Part shown: positions 1-9,031 of the stretch, in pieces
How positions within the stretch are numbered: position 1 is the first letter of the stretch
Layout of the letters: each line of letters starts with the position of its first letter
Assembly (NCBI GenBank): GCA_018816735.1
Contig: JAHIVH010000130.1
Span: 1 to 64,000 of the forward strand
Source of the DNA: Pseudomonadota bacterium
Lineage (GTDB): Bacteria > Desulfobacterota > Desulfobacteria > Desulfobacterales > JAHIVH01
DNA length: 64,000 nt
Reading direction: 5' to 3'
Translations under genes and position numbers: made by a program
Notes under the pieces: generated by a model
What the model saw: the letters and a program-made list of their open reading frames with translations, nothing else
Database searches by the model: none
Told to the model about the DNA's origin: nothing

Positions 1-1659
1 TTCGGGTTGGGATGTTTGATAGACAACCATATCTGCATTGCCGTATTCGTCTCCGTCCCCGTCTTCATACCAGGCAGAGAATCCTTCATTGTTTTCGCCG
101 CTGCAATTGTTGTCCACATCATCATACAATTCCTCTGCTCCCGGATGAATGCCGGCATCATTGTCATTGCAATCCGTATTGTTGGCCACATAGCCATCCG
201 GTTGGGATGTTTGATAGACAACAACCGCCGCGTTGCCGTATCCGTCTCCGTCCACATCCCTGTAGTATGGATATTGCGCAGTGGGTGGCTCAGGCACCGG
301 GCAGATTTCATCTCCACCGTCACAGTTCTGATCGATACTATCCCCGCAGATTTCATTCGCACCAGGATGAATACTCATATTACGATCGTTGCAATCATTA
401 CTGTTATTCACATAACCGGAAGGCTTGACAATGGCATACCGGATATTGCCGGCATCTCCGTACCCGTCATTATCCGCATCCTGATACCATGGGAGAAACC
501 CTTCATCGACTGCGCCGTCACCGTCATTATCCTTCTGATCGTAAAGTTCCGGGGCTCCCGGATAACGCGTTGCATCGGTGTCATCAAAATCGGTGCTATC
601 CGGGACATAGCCTTCAGGCGCTTCGATTTTATAAATGACGATATTGAGATTGCCATACCCGTCATGATCCGCATCCTGGTAGTATGCAGAGAAACCTTCA
701 TTGTTTTCGCCACTGCAGTTATTGTCAATATCATCATATGTTTCGGCCATTCCCGGATGAATGGATGCGTTGGAATCATTACAATCGTTATTATCCTCAA
801 CATAGCCGTCGGGCACGTCAAATGACTTTATCGATTCTTCTGGGTTGCCAAAACCATCCCTATCCATATCCGCGAAACAGGTGATTTTTTCGGAAATATG
901 ATAGGTTCTGCCTGTGCTGTTTGAACTTTTATTGTCGTTGATGTCAACGGCACTTATGCGCCAGTAATAGGTGGTCTTTTCCGAGGCATTTGTGTGAAGA
1001 TATGAAGTCGTCGTCAAGGTATCGTCGTCCACTATCAAGGCGCTGAAATCAGATGTTCCAGAAACCTGAAGATGGTATCTGACCGCACCGGGAATGGGCT
1101 CCCATTCAAGAAGAACTGTAGAGCTTGAAATCATTACATCATTCTCAGGCCGGGTATCGGTTACGGCAAAATGATATACTTTTATGATACCGGCTTCACT
1201 GGTTTCGTTGGGAAGCAGGGTTCCCACGTATTTTTCACCATAAACGATTATGTTCCCTTCCTCGTCTCTTCCCTCGATGATCACCCTTCGGTCCGGCCCT
1301 GAAGGGATGCTTCCTATTTCTCCCCCATGTTCACTGCAAAGCCAGGGACCACCGATAATAAGAAGCCGGTTTTCCGCATTGTATATATACGCTGTTACCG
1401 TATGAACACCTATTTGACTGCAATCGAAAGCAATCGAATTATTGGTATCCGCGGTTATCTGATTGTCCGCAGCAGCTTTAATGGTATATAAATTATCTTT
1501 AAGCCTATCAGAGGCTGACATCCGGATACCGAAAACAAGCGAACTGGTTTCAGTTTCCGGATCATCCTTGCCGCCACAGCCAATGGCAAAGAGAAAAAGA
1601 CACAATACGTAAAGGATATACGCCAATTTTGTATCGGCGATAAAACGGAAATGATTCAT
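1..1659 (-). CDS. Secreted lipoprotein with MopE-like metal-binding repeats (C-terminus off the left edge)
   Basis: The frame is open from an ATG at 1657-1659 to the left edge (553 codons, no stop), so the C-terminus is missing. Residues 5-28 form a lipoprotein signal ending FAIGC, with the lipidated Cys at about 28. A region with no family I recognise follows (30-165), then a fibronectin-III-like domain (about 170-245). From about 261 there are at least five tandem copies of a roughly 63-residue unit. Each has a DxDxDGYGN-type acidic loop, a GYV spacer, NDCND and a DNNCSGxxNEGF ending. This is the putative metal-binding motif seen in MopE-type proteins (known family) and suggests Ca or Cu binding at the cell surface (inference). 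Repeat 2 has Asp for Cys in NDCND. It is transcribed divergently from the TPR-barrel gene at 1953. Confidence 0.85.
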   Translation of the reverse strand, partial: MNHFRFIADTKLAYILYVLCLFLFAIGCGGKDDPETETSSLVFGIRMSASDRLKDNLYTIKAAADNQITADTNNSIAFDCSQIGVHTVTAYIYNAENRLLIIGGPWLCSEHGGEIGSIPSGPDRRVIIEGRDEEGNIIVYGEKYVGTLLPNETSEAGIIKVYHFAVTDTRPENDVMISSSTVLLEWEPIPGAVRYHLQVSGTSDFSALIVDDDTLTTTSYLHTNASEKTTYYWRISAVDINDNKSSNSTGRTYHISEKITCFADMDRDGFGNPEESIKSFDVPDGYVEDNNDCNDSNASIHPGMAETYDDIDNNCSGENNEGFSAYYQDADHDGYGNLNIVIYKIEAPEGYVPDSTDFDDTDATRYPGAPELYDQKDNDGDGAVDEGFLPWYQDADNDGYGDAGNIRYAIVKPSGYVNNSNDCNDRNMSIHPGANEICGDSIDQNCDGGDEICPVPEPPTAQYPYYRDVDGDGYGNAAVVVYQTSQPDGYVANNTDCNDNDAGIHPGAEELYDDVDNNCSGENNEGFSAWYEDGDGDEYGNADMVVYQTSQPE

Positions 1660-1952
1660 ATAGCACCTCGTATGATTATAGCACTGCTTTATACCATTCA
1701 CATCAAATACACTTATCAGGGAAGACGGGGGAGTTTTTACTCCTTTCCGGCACTGAATATGCTTTTATCTTTATGAATTCAGTTTTTGACGTTTTTCTTT
1801 TTAGTTTGTCATTACACAAATAGATTGACATTTCAACGACAAATTGACAGGTAAAAAGATTATTGATTTCAGAAAATATATAACAAAGATTATTATCGCC
1901 TATACGTTAATTTCATTGGCGATATGATAATCTATAACACTCAGGAGGATAC
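1660..1952. promoter_or_regulatory. Divergent intergenic region with two TTGACA boxes
   Basis: This is the AT-rich spacer between the repeat lipoprotein (minus) and the TPR-barrel gene (plus). TTGACA occurs at 1825-1830 and again at 1844-1849, and a TATAAC box lies at 1879-1884. The spacing between the second TTGACA and TATAAC is about 29 bp, too long for a standard sigma-70 pair, so no promoter is assigned firmly. An AGGAGG ribosome-binding site lies just upstream of the ATG at 1953. Confidence 0.3.
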
Positions 1953-3311
1953 ATGAAACCTCTTTTTGTTGCTTTATTCCATATGGCCTGGTTGTGTATG
2001 GGGCCGGCGATATGTGATTTCGCCATTGCAAAAAATTCAACCGCGGCTCAATTTGATGCGGAGGACAAAAAGACCTCATCTTCAGACGCCCTGGCAGAGG
2101 CGGTTACCCATTTTTATCATAAAGACTACGCCCGAGCCCTACCGATTTTTAAACGTATCGCCGAAACCAACCCGTCACTGGACATTCAATTCTGGCTGGC
2201 CTACAGCGCATCGAAAACCGGCGAGTGTCAGCTGGCAATCGAAAACTACAGAGAAATATTAAAAAAACATCCGGGACACAAGGATGTATCCTTCGAACTG
2301 GCCCGCACTTACGCGGCATGTGGGGAGCAAGACCTTGCACGCAGGGAATTTAAAATGATTCTCATGAATTCACCTTCTCCCCAAATGCGTGCAGACATTG
2401 AAGAACTCCTTACCAAAATGAAGCAGACATCTTGGGCGTTAAGACTTTCTCAGGGTTTCCAATATGATGACAACATTACCAGCGGGCCTTCAGAATCGGT
2501 TATCAAAGATGCCATAGATATCATACCCGTTGAAAAAAACCTTAAAAAGAAGGAAAGCGTCAACTGGCTGACAGATATCCGGGGCGACCTTTCCTATGAT
2601 ATGGGAGCTCCCGGCCATTTTTTAATGTATAGCACGGCTTTCCTTTTCAACAGCCACAGCATGGAAGATACGGATTTTAACTACATGGAAATAGAGCTTA
2701 CGACCGGCCCCCTGCTTCGAAGCTGGCCAAATGCAGCGTCCATACCGATCGGTTTTTCATATATTCAGTATGGTGGCACATCATTATCAACCCGTTTTTT
2801 TATCTCGCCTGAAGCGGAACATTTTGTTTCAAATAGTTTCAGTTTAAAATGCAGGTATACGCTATCCTCTGAAAAATACGCGGAAAGCGACTATTCGGAT
2901 GTGGGATATGACAATATATCCCAGATGCTGGATATAGGTCCCAAATTATATCTGGACGATAAAAAACATATCCTGACCGCCAATTTTTCCCTGCAATATG
3001 CGGATGCAGACGCTTCCATGCATTCATTTGAGGCATACGGCGGGACAGTTACTTATTTTACAAGTTTCAAAACGAAAACCGATCTGTACGCCATGTATAA
3101 ATATACCCGCAAGGACTATGATGGCCCCCCCATCAATTACACCCGCAAGCGGCACGATAACCGGGACGCGTTTATCATCATTATCGGCCAGGACATCTAT
3201 TCAAAGTTTTTTGTATCGGCTGAAATCGCGTATATCCACAATGATTCAAATGCCGACCTTTACGATTTTGAAAAAATTACAAGTACTCTGACGGCAGGGC
3301 TGAAGATTTAA
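1953..3311 (+). CDS. TPR protein with C-terminal outer-membrane beta-barrel (SlipAM/DUF560-like)
   Basis: The protein has 452 residues. An N-terminal signal peptide (about 1-27) is followed by tetratricopeptide-like helices (about 43-155), with repeats such as ALPIFKRIAETNP and AIENYREILKKHPGH. From about 163 to the end the sequence alternates aromatic and polar residues as in transmembrane beta strands and starts with the LRLSQGFQYDDNITSG pattern. A TPR head plus a 14-strand-type barrel is the layout of surface lipoprotein assembly modifiers (known family). A role in export or surface display is inferred, perhaps for the neighbouring lipoprotein. The start has a strong AGGAGG site. The next gene begins 55 bp downstream and is probably co-transcribed. 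Confidence 0.7.
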   Translation: MKPLFVALFHMAWLCMGPAICDFAIAKNSTAAQFDAEDKKTSSSDALAEAVTHFYHKDYARALPIFKRIAETNPSLDIQFWLAYSASKTGECQLAIENYREILKKHPGHKDVSFELARTYAACGEQDLARREFKMILMNSPSPQMRADIEELLTKMKQTSWALRLSQGFQYDDNITSGPSESVIKDAIDIIPVEKNLKKKESVNWLTDIRGDLSYDMGAPGHFLMYSTAFLFNSHSMEDTDFNYMEIELTTGPLLRSWPNAASIPIGFSYIQYGGTSLSTRFFISPEAEHFVSNSFSLKCRYTLSSEKYAESDYSDVGYDNISQMLDIGPKLYLDDKKHILTANFSLQYADADASMHSFEAYGGTVTYFTSFKTKTDLYAMYKYTRKDYDGPPINYTRKRHDNRDAFIIIIGQDIYSKFFVSAEIAYIHNDSNADLYDFEKITSTLTAGLKI

Positions 3312-3366
3312 ACCCACATGATCTGAAATTGTAAAGGGCAAAAACATTAAAAAAAAGGAGTGCAAA

Positions 3367-4626
3367 ATGATCAAATCAAATCAGTTAAATATTCCTGTTT
3401 TGGTTCTTTCGATGGTCTTTATATTTTTATCAGCTTCCCAGGCACGGGAGCATATACCTTCTCCTTCTGATCAGCCCGGTGAAGTGATCCTGGTTTCTAC
3501 ACCTCAGGAACCTTACCTTATTGGGAAATCATCCCAGAATATGCTGAAGATTGCAGCCGACAAGCAAAAAAACAATTATGCAGTCAGGTATTATCTTGGA
3601 ATGACGGCCCTTAAAGAAGGAAATACCAAAGAGGCAATCCATTTGCTTGAAGACTATTTGAAACTTGCCCCTATGGATGAATTCTCCGCATCGGTCCGGG
3701 AGAGGCTTACGATCCTAAAAATAGATAGGGCCGAGCAGGAGGCAAAACGCGCAGCAAAAGGAAGCCTGCGGAAATCAGCAGAAAATAACATCGATAAAAA
3801 TACGGTCGCTGTCTTCACTTTCAATACCGGCTCGCCGAAAATGTTCCATGATCTTTCCAAGGGGCTTACCGCCATGATAATTACAGACCTTACAAAAGTT
3901 CCGGGCCTCAATGTTTTAGAGCGGGAAAAGGTGCAGGCCTTTATTCAGGAAATTGTTCTCAGCAAATCGGGAATTACCGAGAAAACCGGTATGCAAAAGA
4001 CAGGAAAATTTCTCATGGCAAGCAACGTGGTTCACGGCATCCTCAAAGACGCCGTAGGTGAAAACCTGGATATATCCGCAAACGTCACTGAAACCCTAAA
4101 TGGCACAAGCAGGGGCAACCCAAAGGCAAACGGTCCCAAAGTCTTGTTTTTTCAACTTGAAAAGCAGCTTGTCTCAGAAATAATCGAATCGCTGGGGATT
4201 GCCAAAAAAGACCTGTCAGAACATACCTGGGATGCTATCAACCACACGCATACCCAAAACTATGATGCCTTTATCTGCTTTTCAAAAGGTCTGGATCTGA
4301 TGGATAACAAGCGGTTTGCAGAGGCCAGGGTTCAATTTGAAGAAGCCATTATACGGGATCCTTCATTTGACATCGCAAAAGAAATGCTCATCTCGGTTCC
4401 CAGAACCATTTCTTCAGTCAATGAAGCCATTGATCTGAAACTCGCCGATATTGTAGGTGAATCCGATGACATGGTCGAAGGGTACAGCATAGAACCGGTA
4501 AACAATAATAGCAGGGCCATAACCCCCACAACCATTGATAAACGCGTGGGAACAACCGATTCCATTACCGACAAGTCACAGATAAAAAACATCGAAGGGG
4601 ATAGCAAACTTAGAATCAACTGGTAA
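3367..4626 (+). CDS. TPR and CsgG/FlgO-like periplasmic or outer-membrane protein
   Basis: The protein has 419 residues. The signal peptide is at about 1-27. A TPR pair is at about 65-120 (YYLGMTALKEGNTKEAIHLLE). A CsgG/FlgO/TolB-type alpha-beta domain is at about 140-260, with the typical 'VAVFTF...LSKGLTAMIITDL...VLEREKVQAFIQE' layout. A second TPR-like segment is at 295-345 (KGLDLMDNKRFAEARVQFEEAI). Proteins of this kind act in outer-membrane secretion complexes or lipoprotein trafficking (family knowledge); the substrate is unknown. An AAGGAG site precedes the ATG. It is probably cotranscribed with the preceding barrel protein and ends at a shared hairpin with the convergent gene at 4636. 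Confidence 0.65.
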   Translation: MIKSNQLNIPVLVLSMVFIFLSASQAREHIPSPSDQPGEVILVSTPQEPYLIGKSSQNMLKIAADKQKNNYAVRYYLGMTALKEGNTKEAIHLLEDYLKLAPMDEFSASVRERLTILKIDRAEQEAKRAAKGSLRKSAENNIDKNTVAVFTFNTGSPKMFHDLSKGLTAMIITDLTKVPGLNVLEREKVQAFIQEIVLSKSGITEKTGMQKTGKFLMASNVVHGILKDAVGENLDISANVTETLNGTSRGNPKANGPKVLFFQLEKQLVSEIIESLGIAKKDLSEHTWDAINHTHTQNYDAFICFSKGLDLMDNKRFAEARVQFEEAIIRDPSFDIAKEMLISVPRTISSVNEAIDLKLADIVGESDDMVEGYSIEPVNNNSRAITPTTIDKRVGTTDSITDKSQIKNIEGDSKLRINW

Positions 4627-4627
4627 T

Positions 4628-4653
4628 GATATCCATTATTCCAAATGGGTATC
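4628..4653. terminator. Bidirectional hairpin between convergent genes
   Basis: A 10-bp stem (4628-4637 with 4644-4653, one G-T pair) and a 6-nt loop sit over the stop codons of the genes ending at 4626 (plus) and 4636 (minus). There is no long T run, so efficiency is uncertain. Confidence 0.5.
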
Positions 4654-5205
4654 CACATAACGTGCCAAAATTTCAGCACTGGCATGGGGCGGTCGAATCA
4701 ACAGATAATGGTTTATGATTGAATGGGCCATTTCGTGGGCAAGGATATGCGAATTTACATCTTTTAAGTTTAAATAGATGGTATTTGTCTCGTAAATATA
4801 CCACGCCCTGTGGGTGCAGTCTGTATTGTAATACCTGAAAAAGGCCTGCTGAAGGGTTTCATTGTCTTCACATACCCTGATATTCACTTTTGGCATTTTT
4901 TTTCTCATATCAAGAATCTGCTGAACCTTTTCAAACAAAAGGTCAATAGCGCTTTTCAGTTGTTCTGTCATATGCGCTGTATCGGTTTTTCTAAACAGCT
5001 TGCCAAAGGGAATCTGATTGCTCCCGTATTTTATTTTTTTTGAAAAATCTTTTACATGGTCGGGGCCTGTAAAGGTCAGTATCGTATACTTTGTTTCAAT
5101 ATGATGCAGAAGCTTATTGTCCGTCTCCTGGCAATGCGAAAGCGCCCCCCTGATCACCAAAAAAAGACATGCAAGAAAAATTCTTTGTTTTTTTCGAACC
5201 CGCAT
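4636..5205 (-). CDS. Small secreted protein with an HExxH metallopeptidase-like motif
   Basis: The ATG at 5203-5205 is preferred over an upstream TTG at 5298. It has a GGTAGG-like site and opens a clear signal peptide (RVRKKQRIFLACLFLVIRG). The mature part ends with NSHILAHEMAHSIINHYL, a zinc HExxH site, followed by a possible third ligand region (SAEILARYVD). No family is recognised beyond a gluzincin-like fold. The protein has about 189 residues, so it is a minimal peptidase-like domain, or an inactive relative used for binding. It is convergent with the CsgG-like gene and downstream of the HAMP protein on the same strand (133 bp gap). Confidence 0.6.
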   Translation of the reverse strand: MRVRKKQRIFLACLFLVIRGALSHCQETDNKLLHHIETKYTILTFTGPDHVKDFSKKIKYGSNQIPFGKLFRKTDTAHMTEQLKSAIDLLFEKVQQILDMRKKMPKVNIRVCEDNETLQQAFFRYYNTDCTHRAWYIYETNTIYLNLKDVNSHILAHEMAHSIINHYLLIRPPHASAEILARYVDTHLE

Positions 5206-5338
5206 CAACTGCCTACCAGAACAAATGGAAACGTGAATTGAACGATCCGACCCAAATGGCGTGGTTTTTGTCCTTTTTTTTTCACGGGTATACACCAAAA
5301 ATTTTCACACTATCAGCGTCCATCTTATCTTAAACTCC

Positions 5339-5911
5339 TTAGAGCTTAAATTTCTTTTGTATCTGACTGCTTAAGTCTGAAAGCCCTTTCATAATATTTT
5401 CAGGAGAATGTTGCTGCGAAGCTGCGAAAGATTCCATTTGTTCCACTTGATTCTTTATTTCTGTCACTTTTGAATTCAAATTCTCTATCATCGAATTCAT
5501 TGCTTCTTTTATTTCAGTAAACTGATCTTCCTTTCTCAGGTATATTCTTCGGGTTAAATCGCCCTCACCGATATGTTTCAATTCCGTTTCAAACCGATAA
5601 AGTGGACCGACTATCTTATGAGAAATGAAAAGGATCACCACCATCGTGGCAATGCCTATCAGGAAAAACGTAATAAGAGTTGTCAGTGCCAATTTGGGAA
5701 GAAGTGAAACACCTGTGTTTCTAATAATAAGACGTGAACCCTGATAGGAAGATGTGAGTGTATCCTGGGAAAATAAAAAAAGCAAACCTGAAGAGACGAT
5801 CATTCCAATGAGAACAAGCAAAATAACCCTTAGTATAAATTTGGTTTGGAATTTTTTTTTGATAAAATAATGACTTCTTTTTCCTTCTATTCTGTCATTC
5901 ACCGTTGTCAT
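5339..5911 (-). CDS. Membrane protein with two TM helices and a HAMP domain, no output domain
   Basis: The protein has 190 residues. TM1 is at about 26-48 and TM2 at about 74-97. A HAMP linker follows directly (KIVGPLYRFETELKHIGEGDL, 98-150 region), then a short coiled coil ending FAASQQHS...SQIQKKFKL. No kinase, cyclase or MCP signalling domain follows, so it looks like a stand-alone HAMP adaptor. The ATG at 5909-5911 has a GGGAAG site. It overlaps the SurA-like lipoprotein gene by 17 bp, which indicates translational coupling. Function is unknown. Confidence 0.6.
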   Translation of the reverse strand: MTTVNDRIEGKRSHYFIKKKFQTKFILRVILLVLIGMIVSSGLLFLFSQDTLTSSYQGSRLIIRNTGVSLLPKLALTTLITFFLIGIATMVVILFISHKIVGPLYRFETELKHIGEGDLTRRIYLRKEDQFTEIKEAMNSMIENLNSKVTEIKNQVEQMESFAASQQHSPENIMKGLSDLSSQIQKKFKL

Positions 5912-6467
5912 ATCTTCCCTCTTCCAGACAATTCCAGTTTATTTCAATATGGCCACTTTTTCTAAGGCCTGAAATCCATTTTTCTATCATTTCTTCTTTT
6001 TTAAGCTCTGTGAGGTTATCCCTGATGCCATCCTCAATTTCCCCAGGGGGAATACGCTCTTCTGTTGGTTTTAAACTTTCATATTCACGATCTATTTCTT
6101 CCTGGGTCACGTAGGTAGTCTGTTGAACTTCCGTATTTTTCAGTTCAAGCAAATCCTTGATTAAAGTCGCTTCCCAGTAACGCTCGATCGATTTCACAAA
6201 TTTTTCTTTCCGGTCGAGTCTCAGTCTGACGGCCTCCTGGATCATCAACTCTTTTCGGATCAGGCTTTCCAGAAACTCTTCCCTGGCAGAACGCGTGGGT
6301 TTGAAATGAGAATCATACGCGAGTTCCTCGGCAAAAAGCTTTTGAAACTCCTTTAATGTGAGCGTGTAATCATTAACACGAACGAGAATTTTACCCTTTT
6401 CACTGTTTTCAGAAGCGCAACCAATAATTAGAAAGAGAAAGAGACATATGGAGAATATTTTTTTCAT
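5895..6467 (-). CDS. SurA N-domain-like periplasmic lipoprotein
   Basis: The protein has 190 residues. The lipoprotein signal has lipobox IIGC with Cys at about 17. The body resembles the helical N-terminal chaperone domain of SurA/PpiC proteins: GKILVRVNDYTLTLKEFQKLF, then FLESLIRKELMIQEAVRLRLD. The peptidyl-prolyl isomerase domain is absent. A periplasmic chaperone role at the inner face of the outer membrane is inferred. It is the first gene of a two-gene unit with the HAMP protein. Confidence 0.6.
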   Translation of the reverse strand: MKKIFSICLFLFLIIGCASENSEKGKILVRVNDYTLTLKEFQKLFAEELAYDSHFKPTRSAREEFLESLIRKELMIQEAVRLRLDRKEKFVKSIERYWEATLIKDLLELKNTEVQQTTYVTQEEIDREYESLKPTEERIPPGEIEDGIRDNLTELKKEEMIEKWISGLRKSGHIEINWNCLEEGRYDNGE

Positions 6468-6569
6468 ATCATTATCATTTTGTTAACCGTGCGGGTGTTA
6501 TAGAGGCCAATCTTTCATTACATTCAAAACAAGCAGAAACCGTTTAAGTCTATTTTTTTACGATGGGGG

Positions 6570-7445
6570 CTACTTAAAAAATGCCTTAAATATATTTATT
6601 CTTTTTTTTTCCTTTTTGGTTGTTTGACCTGCCTTATCTTTTTCAGTTGCCGTGATAAACGCAGGGTCCCCATTTCCCGGGATTTGAACCGATTTTTCCA
6701 CTTCGATGAGACGCCCTTCCCCAATAAATTTAAATAAAGGCCCATCCGGGCCCAGGCTGACCTGATCGTCCATTGACATTTGCTGCTGAGTGCCAATGGG
6801 AATTTCATTAATGCGTATGAGATTTTGCCCTGTCAAATCCTTGATCCAGTATTGACCCTCATGGTAAAAAAATTGAGCATGTCGACCTGAAATGGATGCA
6901 TGGGATAATTTTAAATCCACATCCGGACTTTGACCGACCGTAACCGGCAATTTTTTAAATGAATGCAGATTGGGGCCGTATTGGATGACAAGTTGCACAG
7001 CCATCTCCTGAACGGCGATATCTTCTTTTTCCGGAATTTGGGGTTTGCTGATGTTTTGAGGTGTCTTTTCTATGGATATTTCAGGTGATGACCGTTGGGC
7101 TGTTTCAAATTTTTCACCGGATTCAGGCTGTCTGGTTAAAAAGCTGAACTTTGGCCCCTGTTCAGTAATAAAAATGACATCCCCGTCTTTAATGAATTGT
7201 TCCGACACAGGTTTTCCATTTACAAGGGTACCGTTTGAACTTTGATCGATGATTTTAAACCGGTTGCCATCCCTCACTATTTTGGCATGCAACCGTGAAA
7301 TAATCATCTGGTCCATGGGAAACGCAACATGACAGGAGGGGTTCCGGCCAAAGGTGATTTCGGATTCGGAAAATTCCTGCACCTCACCTTTTAAAGGGCC
7401 TTCAATGTGAATGATTTGAATAATGATGTCCGGTGCCCTTTTCAT
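6570..7445 (-). CDS. Protein with two FHA domains
   Basis: The protein has 291 residues. FHA 1 spans about 23-95 and keeps the phosphothreonine-binding residues: GR at 33-34, SRLH at 50-53, SSNGT at 69-73 and NG at 76-77. FHA 2 spans about 143-215 and keeps the SxxGRHA element, but SSNGT is replaced by LTGQN, so phosphopeptide binding by the second copy may be weak. The C-terminus is Lys-rich. FHA domains read phosphothreonine. The divergent neighbour is a PP2C phosphatase, so the pair looks like part of a Ser/Thr phosphorylation circuit, but no kinase gene is in the window. Confidence 0.8.
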   Translation of the reverse strand: MKRAPDIIIQIIHIEGPLKGEVQEFSESEITFGRNPSCHVAFPMDQMIISRLHAKIVRDGNRFKIIDQSSNGTLVNGKPVSEQFIKDGDVIFITEQGPKFSFLTRQPESGEKFETAQRSSPEISIEKTPQNISKPQIPEKEDIAVQEMAVQLVIQYGPNLHSFKKLPVTVGQSPDVDLKLSHASISGRHAQFFYHEGQYWIKDLTGQNLIRINEIPIGTQQQMSMDDQVSLGPDGPLFKFIGEGRLIEVEKSVQIPGNGDPAFITATEKDKAGQTTKKEKKRINIFKAFFK

Positions 7446-7589
7446 ATGATGAATTTGTCTTTTATTATTTGTTCGAATCCCTAAAATATATTGATATTAG
7501 GATCATTATCATGTAGCGTGATCAAAAAATTTCGCTCGTCAACGTTCTTTCGATTCTGGCTAAAATAGTTTATTTAATTTAAAAAAACA

Positions 7590-8327
7590 ATGGATTTTAC
7601 GGCAAAATTTGATTTTTTCGGCAAATCGGATGTCGGCCTTAAACGGGAATGCAATGAAGACGCATTTGCCGTAAGACCGGATCTCAATCTCTGTCTTGCC
7701 GCAGATGGCATGGGAGGCGCTGCCGCCGGTGAAGTGGCCAGCCATATTTTTGTGGGATCTGTCTTAAGGGCTTTTGAAACGATGGCTGGGTATTCCGAAA
7801 ATGACATTACCCATATCATTAAAAAAGCATTTTTTCTCGCAAATAGAGATATTCTGAATCATGCCAGGGAAAACCCCCAGCATAAGGGTATGGGATGCAC
7901 GGCAGAACTTTTGGCATTCACGGACAGCGGATTTATTGTTGGCCATGTGGGCGACAGCAGGACTTACCGGCTAAGAGACGGAAAGTTAACGCAATTGACC
8001 CATGATCATTCTCTGGTACAGGAGCAGGTCGATAAAGGCCTGATCAGTGAGGCAGAAGCAAAACAACATGCCATGAGAAATATTGTATTAAGAGCCATAG
8101 GCGTTGATCAGGAAATTTCGATTGATCTTCTCAAGGGAAAAATTCTTTCAGGAGATCAATTTCTTCTCTGCTCGGATGGATTGACAGACATGATAAGCGC
8201 ATACGATATTGAAAAAACGCTGATAACGGACAACGATCTCTCAACAAAAGCAGACACCCTTATCGAGCTGGCAAAATCCAGAGGGGGGTTGGATAATATT
8301 ACAGTAGTAATGGCTGCCGTGAGTTAA
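7590..8327 (+). CDS. PP2C-family Ser/Thr protein phosphatase
   Basis: The protein has 245 residues, the length of bacterial Stp/PrpC phosphatases. Metal-binding and core motifs are all present: RECNEDAF (about 19-26), AADGMGG (37-43), GHVGDSRTYRL (about 111-121), CSDGLTD (about 193-199) and GGLDNITVV near the end. It dephosphorylates phospho-Ser/Thr proteins in an Mn/Mg-dependent manner (family knowledge). It is divergent from the FHA gene with a 144-bp shared upstream region. Confidence 0.88.
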   Translation: MDFTAKFDFFGKSDVGLKRECNEDAFAVRPDLNLCLAADGMGGAAAGEVASHIFVGSVLRAFETMAGYSENDITHIIKKAFFLANRDILNHARENPQHKGMGCTAELLAFTDSGFIVGHVGDSRTYRLRDGKLTQLTHDHSLVQEQVDKGLISEAEAKQHAMRNIVLRAIGVDQEISIDLLKGKILSGDQFLLCSDGLTDMISAYDIEKTLITDNDLSTKADTLIELAKSRGGLDNITVVMAAVS

Positions 8328-8380
8328 TGTCCGGCCAGGTATGGCCAATTTGCTCAATTTCCAAACATGGAGGCTGTGAT

Positions 8381-8515
8381 ATGGATAAAAATATTTCCAT
8401 TCCCAAATTCATGGATATTCTGGGACTCTCTGAAGACCGAAACCTGGCAAACCGTCAGGAAAAAAATTTCCCGAAGCAACAAGGCCTGGGGAGAAGAATA
8501 AAACACTCATTTTGA
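8381..8515 (+). CDS. Possible 44-residue small protein
   Basis: The ATG at 8381 has a GGAGG site 7 nt upstream and lies 53 bp after the phosphatase stop. The product is 44 residues, soluble and basic toward the C-terminus (KQQGLGRRIKHSF). A longer in-frame version would start at 8327, overlapping the phosphatase stop codon. It has no recognised family. The good ribosome-binding site is the main support. Confidence 0.35.
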   Translation: MDKNISIPKFMDILGLSEDRNLANRQEKNFPKQQGLGRRIKHSF

Positions 8516-8517
8516 AT

Positions 8518-8955
8518 ATGGAAATTTCCGCCATGAAAGACCCACTGTCTCTTATTGTATTGACGGGATGTCTATGCCTTGCCTTCAGCATCGGATTGGC
8601 ATGGTGCCTGACCGGCATAAAATATCTTGAATTGCGCCTACTGAAAGGCATCTTCCCCGGATATCAAAATCTTGTGAAGGCCCATGTTGATTTTGCAATC
8701 AAGGCAGCACTTCTTTTTGCCATTTACCTTGTTTTTTCCCGGCTGAACACGAAAGCTCCGCAGTTGATTATTTCAGCCTTGTGTGCCGGCGCCATACTGA
8801 ACCCCGGAGGATTCATCGTTCTTTCCATCAAACCGGATATTTCAAGTCATCCGTTAAGCGTCTTTGGCATGGTCATGACCATAAGCTTCATGTCTGCCAC
8901 TGTCGGTTATATTGGCTCTATCTGGATCATAGTCACACGGATCATAAACGGTTGA
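8518..8955 (+). CDS. Four-helix integral membrane protein of unknown function
   Basis: The protein has about 145 residues and four hydrophobic segments: about 12-33, 60-80, 86-108 and 118-143. A conserved-looking LVKAHVDFAIKAALLFAIYL stretch and a GAILNPGGF element lie between helices. The start is uncertain: TTG at 8512, ATG at 8518 or ATG at 8533. It follows the small ORF directly and is probably cotranscribed with the PP2C gene. No family is assigned. Confidence 0.55.
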   Translation: MEISAMKDPLSLIVLTGCLCLAFSIGLAWCLTGIKYLELRLLKGIFPGYQNLVKAHVDFAIKAALLFAIYLVFSRLNTKAPQLIISALCAGAILNPGGFIVLSIKPDISSHPLSVFGMVMTISFMSATVGYIGSIWIIVTRIING

Positions 8956-8989
8956 AAGGGCATCCCCGTTTCCGGAGATACCCTTTCAA
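8952..8989. terminator. Strong hairpin between convergent genes
   Basis: A 9-bp perfect outer stem (8952-8960 with 8981-8989) contains a further partly paired GC-rich inner stem. It overlaps the stop codon at 8953-8955 and separates the membrane-protein gene from the convergent large secreted protein gene. It probably works in both directions. Confidence 0.7.
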
Positions 8990-9031
8990 TTTAGCGAAAA
9001 CACACCCCAATTATTGGCAGAAGCCCCCCTG

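Noticed and set aside
7..825. Long plus-strand open frame at the left edge
   Set aside because: It is antisense to the MopE-like repeats. Its Ile/Val-rich translation is an artefact of the repeated codons on the other strand.
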